A program made the position numbers and the translations under genes. 50,446 bases of DNA, taken from CALWOS01 sp963595735. GTDB taxonomy: Bacteria; Bacillota; Clostridia; Oscillospirales; Oscillospiraceae. Each line of letters begins with the position of its first letter. Within the stretch, counting starts at the first letter, position 1. Location: NCBI GenBank assembly GCA_963595735.1, contig CAVBJJ010000011.1, forward strand, positions 1 to 50,446. The letters are read 5' to 3'. Below, piece after piece: positions 16,904-23,785 of the stretch. The notes beneath the pieces are model-generated. The model was given only the letters and a program-made list of their open reading frames with translations, did not search any database and was not told the DNA's origin.

Positions 16904-17046
16904 TGAATATCGGTCATCTCTGCACCCTGATCGGCTGGGTGCTCTGCGCGGTTTTTGCCGTGCTTCTTCTGGGCGACTTTATCAAAACGGAAAAGTCCAT
17001 TGCAAAGGAAGAAAAATCCAAGAAAGACGGAGGTGAGGGTGAATGA
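16900..17046 (+). CDS. 48-residue single-pass membrane protein of a permease operon
   Basis: Starts ATGATG at 16900, overlapping the previous stop, and ends TGA at 17044-17046, overlapping the permease ATG at 17043. The product MMNIGHLCTLIGWVLCAVF continues with one membrane helix at about residues 5-26 and a lysine- and glutamate-rich tail (KTEKSIAKEEKSKKDGGEGE). The tail contains the permease ribosome binding site (GGAGGTGAGGGTG). Its size, exact coupling on both sides and membrane character argue it is a real gene. Function unknown; an accessory or stabilising subunit is plausible. If it is only a coupling ORF, its sequence would drift between relatives. Confidence 0.7.
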   Translation: MMNIGHLCTLIGWVLCAVFAVLLLGDFIKTEKSIAKEEKSKKDGGEGE

Positions 17047-18419
17047 GTAAGAAAGAAAAAGCCAAGCACCTGATCCACCGCACCCTCAGCCCCATCCATA
17101 TCTGGGCTTTGGGCGTCGGCGTTGTGATGGTCGGCGACTACATGGGCTGGAACCTGACAATCGTGCAGGGCGGCTCTGTCGGCTCCCTGATCGGCATTTG
17201 GACCATGTCCATGATGTTTGTCGGTCTGATTATGATGAACTCGGAAATGTCCTCTGTCCTGCCCAACGGCGGCGGACAGTACGCCATGGCGAAGTATCTG
17301 CTCGGCCCCCTGGCCGCCTTTAACATTGCCCTGATGATGATTTTGGAATACACCATGCTGGAAGCGGCCGACGCGCTGGTCGTGGGACAGCTGCTGCAGG
17401 CCATCAATCCCAACATCAGCGCCGTACCCTTTGTCATTCTGACGCTGCTGGCGTTTTCCTATGTCAACTATCACGGCTCCCATGGCACCCTGACGCTGAA
17501 CTTTGTGATCGCCATTGTGGCCTTTATCTGCATCATTGTTCTGCTCATGTCCACCAGCTGCTTCAATCCCCAGACCACGCTGCTCAACCTCAAGGAGCTG
17601 ACCGATGGTATCCCCTATGGCTTCCTGGGCGTTCTGGCAGCCATGCAGTTCTCCATCTGGTTCTTCCTCGGCATCGACGGCACGGCGCTTGCCGCCGGCG
17701 AATGCCGCAGCCCCAACCGTTCGCTGCCTGTCGGCGCCATGGTGGGTCTGGCAACGCTGGTCATCGGCGGTACCATCACCTGGTTCGTCTGCTCCGGCCT
17801 GATGGACACGGCTACCCTCGGCCCCTCCGTGTATCCCCTGTATGAGGCCGCGCTGGCAACCGGCAAGCTGTTTGTTGCAGTGCTGCTGTTCATCGGTACG
17901 CTGCTGGCCTGCCTGGCCAGTGTCAACGGCTGCATCAACGACGCCAGCCACGCCTGGCAGTCCATGTCGGATGACGGTCTGCTGCCCAGCTTCTTTGGCA
18001 AAAAGCACCCCAAGTTCGGCTCTCCCCACCGCGCCATCATCATCCTGCTGCCGCTGGCAATGGTATTTGCCTTCTCCGGTATGCTGGATCAGCTGGTTAC
18101 CTTTGCCATTCTGTCCGCCCTGCTGGTGTGCATCATCACCTGTGTCATGATGATCCGCTTCCGGAAGATGTATCCCCTGGACAAGGTCAAGCGCGGCTAC
18201 ACTGCCCCGCTGTATCCCCTGCCCATGCTGATCACCATCATCCTGGCCTGCATCGCCATGTTCGGTATGCATCTGACCTATGCAATCAGCATGATTTTCG
18301 GCTGCCTGTTCTATTTCATCGCCTCCATCTGGTTTATCAAGCGCCGCGCCAAATATGTGGACAAGGATAAATTCATTCGCGACGGCTTTGAAAAGTGGGG
18401 CAAGCCCACTTGGATGTAA
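17043..18419 (+). CDS. APC-superfamily amino acid / ethanolamine-type permease
   Basis: Integral membrane transporter of 458 residues with about twelve hydrophobic segments. The start of the core, WALGVGVVMVGDYMGWNLTIVQGG, resembles the ethanolamine-permease branch, where the GD-x-x-GWN motif occurs, and SSVLPNGGGQYAMAKYLLGP is the APC family signature. LGIDGTALAAGECRSPNRSLPVG is the conserved loop near helix 6. A basic C-terminal tail follows. The start overlaps the stop of the 48-residue protein. It is the last gene before the terminator at 18459. Substrate is uncertain: ethanolamine, a polyamine precursor or an amino acid. No eut or amino-acid metabolic genes are adjacent. Confidence 0.85.
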   Translation: MSKKEKAKHLIHRTLSPIHIWALGVGVVMVGDYMGWNLTIVQGGSVGSLIGIWTMSMMFVGLIMMNSEMSSVLPNGGGQYAMAKYLLGPLAAFNIALMMILEYTMLEAADALVVGQLLQAINPNISAVPFVILTLLAFSYVNYHGSHGTLTLNFVIAIVAFICIIVLLMSTSCFNPQTTLLNLKELTDGIPYGFLGVLAAMQFSIWFFLGIDGTALAAGECRSPNRSLPVGAMVGLATLVIGGTITWFVCSGLMDTATLGPSVYPLYEAALATGKLFVAVLLFIGTLLACLASVNGCINDASHAWQSMSDDGLLPSFFGKKHPKFGSPHRAIIILLPLAMVFAFSGMLDQLVTFAILSALLVCIITCVMMIRFRKMYPLDKVKRGYTAPLYPLPMLITIILACIAMFGMHLTYAISMIFGCLFYFIASIWFIKRRAKYVDKDKFIRDGFEKWGKPTWM

Positions 18420-18458
18420 GCTCCGGCTTGCAGAAAGCTGTTTTATTAGGCTTCTTTT

Positions 18459-18491
18459 ATCTGCCACGGTAAAAACCGTGGCAGATTTTTT
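18459..18491 (+). terminator. Terminator of the permease operon
   Basis: Perfect 12-base arms ATCTGCCACGGT and ACCGTGGCAGAT around a four-A loop, followed by TTTTTC. Confidence 0.93.
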
Positions 18492-18578
18492 CTTTTGATT
18501 TTTGCGCATTTTCGCCAATAAAGATATTTCCCCTTTGTTTTCCTGTACAATTTTGAGAAAAGTTCTTGAATTTTTGCT

Positions 18579-18595
18579 TATTCTATAATAGAATA
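18579..18595 (+). promoter_or_regulatory. Palindromic operator overlapping the -10 of the HTH/S24-like regulator
   Basis: TATTCTATAATAGAATA is a perfect 8+1+8 palindrome that contains the TATAAT -10 hexamer (18584-18589), about 50 bases before the TTG start. The -35 is weak. A repressor bound here would block RNA polymerase, so autoregulation by the downstream protein is the simplest reading. Confidence 0.65.
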
Positions 18596-18639
18596 GGTGG
18601 CGATTGTTCAGGGAACGATCCCAGAAAGGATGTACACTG

Positions 18640-19332
18640 TTGAATCTTGGCGAAAAACTCGCCTCTCTCCGCAAGGAGGCCGGTCTGTCCCAAACGGTGC
18701 TGGCCGCCGAACTGACAAAAAGAGGCTTTGAGATCACCAATCAGGCGATTTCCAAATGGGAAAAAGGTATGACTTCTCCCAACGCCGGCCAGTTTTTGGC
18801 GCTGTGCGATGCGCTGGTCGTGGTAGATGTAATGGGAGAATTTCTTGACCGCGGCGAAAGCGTCCTGCGCGGTCTGAACAGTGAGGGCCGCAAGCGGGTC
18901 ATGGAATATGCCGACCTGCTGCGTATGAGCGGCAATTACGAGCGGGAGATCCAACCCGCCTTACAGCTGGAAGCGCGTTTTCTTCCGCTGTATGATTTGG
19001 AGGACGCCAACAACACCGGGCAGTTTTTGGACAGCACCGACTACGAAAAGGTCGAGGTCGGGCTGGATGTCCCCGTGGCCGCCAATTATGGCGTTCGTGT
19101 TGTGGGCGACAGCATGGAACCGGACTTTCACGACGGCCAGATCATCTGGATCCACCAGCAGCCCGAGCTGGCCAATGGCGAGCTGGGCATTTTCCTGTAC
19201 GAGGGTCACGCCTATTTCCGCCGGCTGCGGGATCGCGTGGGCGGCATTCGGCTGCAAACCCTCAGCCCCGGATACCCGGATGTCGTGGTATCCAACCCGG
19301 AGTATTTCCGCGTTTTGGGAAAAGTGCTCTGA
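18640..19332 (+). CDS. HTH (XRE) regulator with LexA/S24-like C-terminal domain
   Basis: Cytoplasmic DNA-binding protein of 230 residues. The N-terminal XRE helix-turn-helix runs LGEKLASLRKEAGLSQTVLAAEL, then NQAISKWEKG. The C-terminal domain has the peptidase S24 signature GVRVVGDSMEPDFHDGQIIWI with the nucleophile Ser near residue 158. The partner lysine, normally in a VKRL or IKRL context about 36 residues later, is replaced: the sequence is AYFRRL, with Arg near residue 194. No Ala-Gly or Cys-Gly cleavage pair is evident in the linker. It therefore may not self-cleave. The start is TTG at 18640, nine bases after AGAAAGGA. It follows the permease operon but has its own palindromic promoter. 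Confidence 0.85.
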   Translation: MNLGEKLASLRKEAGLSQTVLAAELTKRGFEITNQAISKWEKGMTSPNAGQFLALCDALVVVDVMGEFLDRGESVLRGLNSEGRKRVMEYADLLRMSGNYEREIQPALQLEARFLPLYDLEDANNTGQFLDSTDYEKVEVGLDVPVAANYGVRVVGDSMEPDFHDGQIIWIHQQPELANGELGIFLYEGHAYFRRLRDRVGGIRLQTLSPGYPDVVVSNPEYFRVLGKVL

Positions 19333-19358
19333 TTCTTCTTTACAATTGAACTTGCCAC

Positions 19359-19387
19359 TTGCCTTTTAGGGCAAGATAGGGTATACT
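19359..19387 (+). promoter_or_regulatory. Promoter of the SRP RNA
   Basis: TTGCCT (19359-19364), 17 bases, TATACT (19382-19387), placing the transcript start at about 19393, exactly where the closing helix of the SRP RNA begins. Confidence 0.75.
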
Positions 19388-19392
19388 AACAA

Positions 19393-19698
19393 GGTACGGC
19401 CCGTGGCAAGGCTGCACTAGTCGGGGAGCTAGCGGTGCCCTTTTCCTGCAATCCGCTACAGCAGGGATGAATTCCCGACTGAGGATATGTGATGTGTCGT
19501 CTGCCCGGAGTAAGCAGCGTTGATGACCCGGTCTCGCGCAACGGGAACCCGTGAACCATGTCAGGCGGGGAACCGAGCAGCATTAAGCGGGCACCCCCGT
19601 GTGCCGCGAGGCTGCCGGGTTTGAGTTGGCTGCTTCGGTAACGGATGGATCACTTATTCGAGGAAGGGTGTGCAGTCTTGCCATTGGCCGTACCTTTT
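19393..19698 (+). ncRNA. ffs: Signal recognition particle RNA, long type with Alu domain
   Basis: RNA scaffold of the SRP, binding Ffh to target ribosomes to the membrane. The 5' part GGGGAGCTAGCGGTGCCC then GCAATCCGCTA, CAGCAGGG and TGAATTCC is the Alu domain of Firmicute SRP RNAs. The S domain has GTCAGG, a CGG-GGAA-CCG tetraloop hairpin and GAGCAGC. The ends close: GGTACGGCC at 19393 pairs with GGCCGTACC ending near 19694, and GGCAAGGCTGC pairs with GCAGTCTTGCC. TTTTCTTT then follows as terminator. The length of about 305 bases is slightly above that of typical relatives. Position before dnaX is the usual Firmicute arrangement. Confidence 0.94.
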
Positions 19699-19772
19699 CT
19701 TTCCGGTCGCGTCATGCTTTTGTCATGTCCGCCGACATGGAAAAACACTTTGCACGAAATGGGGGAAGGACC

Positions 19773-21533
19773 ATGTATCAGGCACTCTACCGCAAATGGC
19801 GGCCCAAAAGCTTTGACGATGTGGTCGGCCAGCCCCAGATCACCGAAACGCTGAAAAAACAGGTTGCCACCGGCCGCCTGAGCCATGCCTATCTGTTCAT
19901 CGGCACCCGCGGCACCGGAAAGACCACCTGCGCCAAGATCCTGGCCAAGGCAGTCAACTGTGAAAACCCGGTCAACGGCAACCCCTGTAACCAATGCCCG
20001 GCCTGCCGGGGCATTGAGGATGGCTCCGTGATGGATGTTGTGGAGCTGGACGCCGCCTCCAACAACGGCGTGGACAATGTCCGCGCCCTGCGGGACGAGG
20101 CTGTGTTCTCCCCCGCCTCCGTAAAAAAGCGGGTGTACATCATCGACGAGGTACATATGCTGTCCATCTCCGCATTCAATGCCCTGCTGAAAATTCTTGA
20201 GGAGCCGCCGGAGCATCTGCTGTTCATCCTTGCCACCACGGAGCTGCAAAAGGTCCCGGCCACGATCCTCTCCCGCTGCCAGCGGCACAGCTTTCGCCGC
20301 CTGGATGCGGACACCGTTGCCGCACGACTGCTGTATGTAGCACAGCAGGAGCAGCTTCCCCTCCAGCCGGAGGCCGCAGCGCTGCTTGGACGCCTGGCGG
20401 ACGGCGCCATGCGGGACGGACTTTCCCTGCTGGATCAGTGCGCCTCCCTGCCGGTCATCGACACCGATGGGGTACTGCAGGCGTTGGGACTTGCCGGCAG
20501 TCTGCATATTCTGGAACTACTGCGGCGCATTCGTGCCGGTGAAACCGCCGGGGCGCTGGCGCAGTTTTCCGCCCTGTGGCAGGCGGGAAAAGACCCCGCC
20601 ACCCTGTTAAATGAACTTTCCACCCTGCTGCGGGACACGCTCCTGCTGCGGGTATCCGGCAAGGCCGGTGCCGCCCTTTGCTCCGGCGCCTACGACACCG
20701 AAGCCCTCACCCCGCTGGCGGCACAGCTCTCTACGGAGGAGCTGCTCTGGCAGCTGGAAACCATACAAAAATCCCTGCGGGATATGCACACCTCCTCCCA
20801 GGGCAGCCGTACCATTGCGGAGCTGTGTCTGGTGCGCCTGTGCGAACCAGCGCTGGCCGGCGGACTGGCCGCACTGGAAAGCCGCGTGGCGCGTCTGGAG
20901 CAGGGCGCTCTCCCTGTGGTGCAGCGCCCTGCGGCGACTGTCGCGGCGGTAAGCGCTCCGGCAGCCCCCGCGCCCATCGTGCCGGCAGCACCGCCGGAGG
21001 AGGCTCCGGAGGATATGCCCCCACCCCCTACGGACGAGGATCTGCCACCTTGGGAGATGGATGAATCGCCAGCTCCCCCAGCGGCTGCACCGGAACCCCG
21101 GCCGCAGCCCGCATCCGCCCCGAAGCCGGAACCCATACCGGAAGCTATCCCGGAGCCGGAAGCGGACTTTGCATCGGAAGCGCCGCTTTCCCCGCCGCCG
21201 GAGGGTACCGGCAGCGACTGGAAAGCGTTTTTGGACAAGGCGATCAAGGATTTGCCCCCTTCCCTTTCCATGATCGTCAGCGATGACTACCAATGCAAAG
21301 GCGAGGTGCTGCCCGGAGAACTGCGGCTGTATGCCCAGAACAAGTTCTCCCGGGGCATTCTGGAAAAGGGACGGGAGGAACTGCGCAAGCTGGCGGAAGC
21401 TCTGACCGGTCGGCCCATGCAGGTCAAATTTGCCGAGGGAATCGCCCCCGCGCCCCAGCCCACCGGCAGCGGCACGACGGAGCCGGATCCCCTGGAATCC
21501 CTGATGAAATTTGAAAATGTCACTATTGTGTGA
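19773..21533 (+). CDS. dnaX: DNA polymerase III subunit gamma/tau
   Basis: Clamp-loader ATPase of the replisome, 586 residues. The AAA+ domain begins YQALYRKWRPKSFDDVVGQ. Walker A is GTRGTGKTT near residue 45, a zinc-binding Cys cluster follows (NCENPVNGNPCNQCPACRG), then Walker B VYIIDEVHML and the sensor LSRCQRH. The collar domain is followed by a Pro/Ala/Glu-rich linker at about residues 390-480 and a C-terminal domain typical of Firmicute DnaX. The ATG at 19773 has GGGGGAAGGA just upstream; an earlier in-frame start would lie inside the SRP RNA. I did not find a convincing frameshift signal for a short gamma form. It is followed after 25 bases by ybaB. Confidence 0.97.
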   Translation: MYQALYRKWRPKSFDDVVGQPQITETLKKQVATGRLSHAYLFIGTRGTGKTTCAKILAKAVNCENPVNGNPCNQCPACRGIEDGSVMDVVELDAASNNGVDNVRALRDEAVFSPASVKKRVYIIDEVHMLSISAFNALLKILEEPPEHLLFILATTELQKVPATILSRCQRHSFRRLDADTVAARLLYVAQQEQLPLQPEAAALLGRLADGAMRDGLSLLDQCASLPVIDTDGVLQALGLAGSLHILELLRRIRAGETAGALAQFSALWQAGKDPATLLNELSTLLRDTLLLRVSGKAGAALCSGAYDTEALTPLAAQLSTEELLWQLETIQKSLRDMHTSSQGSRTIAELCLVRLCEPALAGGLAALESRVARLEQGALPVVQRPAATVAAVSAPAAPAPIVPAAPPEEAPEDMPPPPTDEDLPPWEMDESPAPPAAAPEPRPQPASAPKPEPIPEAIPEPEADFASEAPLSPPPEGTGSDWKAFLDKAIKDLPPSLSMIVSDDYQCKGEVLPGELRLYAQNKFSRGILEKGREELRKLAEALTGRPMQVKFAEGIAPAPQPTGSGTTEPDPLESLMKFENVTIV

Positions 21534-21558
21534 AAAAGTATAAGGAGGAACCCTAGTT

Positions 21559-21897
21559 ATGGCAAAAGGCGGATTTCGCGGTATGCCCGGCGGCGGCATG
21601 AACATGAATATGATCCGGCAGGCACAGAAAATGCAGCAGGAAATGCTGAAAATGCAGCAGGATCTGGAGCAGCGCAGCTACGAGGCCACCGCCGGCGGCG
21701 GCGTGGTCAAGGCGATCGTATCCGGCAAACGCGAGCTGACTGCGTTGGAGATCGATCCGGAGGCTGTGGATCCCGATGATGTGGAAATGCTTCAGGATCT
21801 GGTGATCGCAGCGGTGAACGAGGCCATGCGCAAGGCGGAGGACAATGCCAGCGCCAGTATGTCCAAGCTCACCGGCGGCATGAATCTTGGTTTCTGA
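21559..21897 (+). CDS. YbaB/EbfC nucleoid-associated protein
   Basis: A small DNA-binding protein of 112 residues, thought to act as a dimer on the nucleoid. A Gly/Met-rich N terminus (MAKGGFRGMPGGGMNMNMIRQAQKMQ) leads into the amphipathic helix and the conserved GGGVVKAIVSGKRELTALEIDPEAVDPDDVEMLQDLVIAAVNEAMRKAE. GGAGGA lies about ten bases upstream. It is in the usual dnaX-ybaB pair, but recR, the common third gene, does not follow; the next genes are a gpsA-like gene and an mgtC-like gene behind a repeat. Confidence 0.95.
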   Translation: MAKGGFRGMPGGGMNMNMIRQAQKMQQEMLKMQQDLEQRSYEATAGGGVVKAIVSGKRELTALEIDPEAVDPDDVEMLQDLVIAAVNEAMRKAEDNASASMSKLTGGMNLGF

Positions 21898-21908
21898 TTC
21901 GATAAACC

Positions 21909-21940
21909 ATAAACGCGCCGCCAAAAGGCGGCGTGTTTAT
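21909..21940 (+). terminator. Hairpin after ybaB
   Basis: ATAAACGCGCCGCC pairs with GGCGGCGTGTTTAT around a four-A loop with one mismatch. The T-tract is minimal, so it may be a weak terminator. Its right end runs into the repeat copy at 21935-22024. Confidence 0.6.
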
Positions 21941-22024
21941 CTAATGAAGGCGGGTCTTGCCCCCCCTCAAACTCCCCCGCTGCTGCGGAGGCTTCTGCTG
22001 GCTGCCTGTTTTCTGACAGCCTTG
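21935..22024 (-). repeat. Inverted-orientation copy of the CTGTC-type repeat
   Basis: Read on the minus strand it begins AGGCTGTCAGAAAACAGGC and continues through CAGCCAGCAGAAGCC, CCGCAGCAGCGGGGGAG and AGATAAAC. It matches the first 90 or so bases of the element at 31832 with few differences. It ends at the ybaB hairpin and lies directly before the gpsA-like gene. Confidence 0.75.
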
Positions 22025-22056
22025 TTTGCTTTTTTACTCCAAGGAGGAATGATTCC

Positions 22057-23013
22057 ATGAATATTACTGTTGTAGGCTGCGGCCGTTGGGGCAGTTTTAT
22101 CGCCTGGTACCTCTGCCGCACCGGACACACCGTTACCCTGTATGGCCGCCCGGAAAGCCGGAATATGCAGCGCTTTCTGGCGGAACGCAAAAATGACTAT
22201 CTGACCCTGCAGGACGAAATGCACCTGTCTACCGATCCCAACTGCATCCGGGACGCCCAGGTAATGGTCATCTCCGTTGGCAGCCAGGCGCTGGCCGCGC
22301 TGCTGGAGGAGCTGCGCCCCTATGGCGCGGCGGAAAAGGACATTGTGCTGTGCATGAAGGGTCTGGAAATGCACACGGGACGCCGCCTGACCCAGGTTGT
22401 CGCAGATGCCTATGGCGACCGCTGCCGTACGGCGGTCTGGCTTGGCCCCGGCCATGTGCAGGAGTTCACCCGCGGCGTTCCCAACTGCATGGTGATCGAC
22501 AGCGCCGACGCCCAACTGCAGGACAAGCTGATCCACGCCTTTTCCGGCGATTTGATCCGCTTTTACTATGGCACAGATCTTTTGGGCAACGAGGTCGGCG
22601 CGGCGGCAAAAAATGTCATCGGCATTGCCGCCGGCGTGCTGGACGGGCTGGATCTGGTCTGCCTGAAGGGCGCGCTCATGAGCCGCGGCACCCGGGAGAT
22701 TGCCCGTCTGATTGCCGCCATGGGCGGCAGCGAGCTTTCCGCTTACGGCCTGTGCCACCTGGGCGACTATGAGGCCACGGTTTTTTCCCAGCACAGCCAC
22801 AACCGCCGCTTTGGCGAGAGTTTTGTCCGAAAAGAACCCTTTGGCAAGCTGGCGGAGGGCTACTATACGGTGGAGGCACTGATGGCGCTGAAAGAGCAGT
22901 ACCATGTAGATCTTCCCATCTGTACTGCGGTACACGATATGCTGTACGAAAACGCAGACCCCAAAATCTGCGTGGATCAGCTGTTCACCCGTCAGCTGAA
23001 ACGAGAATTTTAA
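22057..23013 (+). CDS. gpsA: NAD(P)-dependent glycerol-3-phosphate dehydrogenase-like protein
   Basis: GpsA reduces dihydroxyacetone phosphate to sn-glycerol 3-phosphate for phospholipid synthesis. The product is 318 residues, slightly short for the family. The Rossmann motif is ITVVGCGRWGSFIAWYL, the usual GxGxWG pattern with Arg at the third variable place. GPGHVQEF replaces the common GPS(H/F)A motif. The C-terminal half has AAKNVIGIAAGVLDGLDL with the catalytic lysine and LGDYEATVFSQHSHNRRFG. Because of these changes it may be a divergent GpsA or a paralogue; another copy elsewhere in the genome would favour the latter. AAGGAGG precedes the ATG. The MgtC-like gene follows after 21 bases. 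Confidence 0.82.
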   Translation: MNITVVGCGRWGSFIAWYLCRTGHTVTLYGRPESRNMQRFLAERKNDYLTLQDEMHLSTDPNCIRDAQVMVISVGSQALAALLEELRPYGAAEKDIVLCMKGLEMHTGRRLTQVVADAYGDRCRTAVWLGPGHVQEFTRGVPNCMVIDSADAQLQDKLIHAFSGDLIRFYYGTDLLGNEVGAAAKNVIGIAAGVLDGLDLVCLKGALMSRGTREIARLIAAMGGSELSAYGLCHLGDYEATVFSQHSHNRRFGESFVRKEPFGKLAEGYYTVEALMALKEQYHVDLPICTAVHDMLYENADPKICVDQLFTRQLKREF

Positions 23014-23034
23014 CCGGGGAAAGGGCTATTGTCT

Positions 23035-23724
23035 ATGGGGCTTGCGCTGCTGGAATATCTTCGTGAACTGAATCTGGTTTCTGTGTGTCTTCGCTTTGTG
23101 CTGGCTGTCCTCTGCGGCGGCGTGATCGGCCTGAATCAGGGACGGCGGCACCAGGCCGCCGGTCTGCGGACCCATATGCTGGTGTGCGTCGGTGCAGCCT
23201 CCACCATGATCGTCAACCAGTACCTGTTTTTGTGGGCCGGACACACCGGCGACCCCGCCCGTCTGGGCGCGCAGGTCATCAGCGGCATCGGCTTTTTAGG
23301 CGCCGGCACCATCATCTTCACCGGAAAAAGCCAAGTGCGTGGTCTGACCACCGCCGCCGGACTCTGGGCTTCCGCCTGCATGGGTCTGGCCGTGGGCGTT
23401 GGGTACTTCGAGGCCGCGCTGGTCATGCTGGCGGCGCTGTATTTTGTGCTGATCCTGCTCAACCGCTGGGACGAGACCCGCGTTCGTCCCTCCACGGCGA
23501 TCTCCCTGTATCTGGAATTTGACAGCTCCCATCGCTTTTCTTCTGTACTGAAAGGCATCCATAAGCTGGGCTGGCGCGTCAGTGAGTTTGAGTGGGTCGG
23601 CCGCACCAATTTGGAAATCACGGCCATGCGCATGGTCGTGCAGACCGACCACCATGTGGATCACGCCATGGTCTTATCCGATATCCGGGATCTGCCGGGC
23701 GTGATGTTCGCGGAGGAATTATAA
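23035..23724 (+). CDS. MgtC/SapB-family membrane protein
   Basis: Integral membrane protein of 229 residues with about five N-terminal helices. The signature is VRFVLAVLCGGVIGLNQGRR-like, then GIGFLGAGTIIFTGKSQVRGLTTAAGLWASACMGLAVG. The last 80 residues form a soluble ACT-like domain, as in MgtC. MgtC proteins are linked to growth at low magnesium and to control of the F-ATPase; YhiD-type relatives to acid tolerance. I chose the ATG at 23035; a TTG two codons earlier is nearly as good because GGGGAAAGGG lies just upstream. It is probably cotranscribed with the gpsA-like gene. Confidence 0.88.
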   Translation: MGLALLEYLRELNLVSVCLRFVLAVLCGGVIGLNQGRRHQAAGLRTHMLVCVGAASTMIVNQYLFLWAGHTGDPARLGAQVISGIGFLGAGTIIFTGKSQVRGLTTAAGLWASACMGLAVGVGYFEAALVMLAALYFVLILLNRWDETRVRPSTAISLYLEFDSSHRFSSVLKGIHKLGWRVSEFEWVGRTNLEITAMRMVVQTDHHVDHAMVLSDIRDLPGVMFAEEL

Positions 23725-23736
23725 AACGATAAACAA

Positions 23737-23777
23737 AAATTTCCCACAGCCTTTTGCCTGGCTGTGGGAAATTTTTT
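23737..23777. terminator. Bidirectional terminator between the mgtC-like and ilvA genes
   Basis: AAATTTCCCACAGCC pairs with GGCTGTGGGAAATTT across a short loop, with T and A runs on both sides serving the converging genes. Confidence 0.92.
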
Positions 23778-23785
23778 CATTGTTT

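Noticed and set aside
16914..18740. A 608-residue minus-strand frame over the permease gene
   Set aside because: Antisense shadow; the translation is His/Gln/Asp-rich as expected from reversed membrane-protein codons, and the plus strand carries the APC permease.
19599..19772. N-terminal extension of DnaX from an upstream start
   Set aside because: This part is the 3' half of the SRP RNA and its terminator; the conserved DnaX start YQALYRKWRP begins right after the ATG at 19773 with a good ribosome binding site.
19773..21533. Programmed frameshift site for a short gamma form of DnaX
   Set aside because: I did not see an A-rich slippery heptamer followed by a hairpin at a suitable place.
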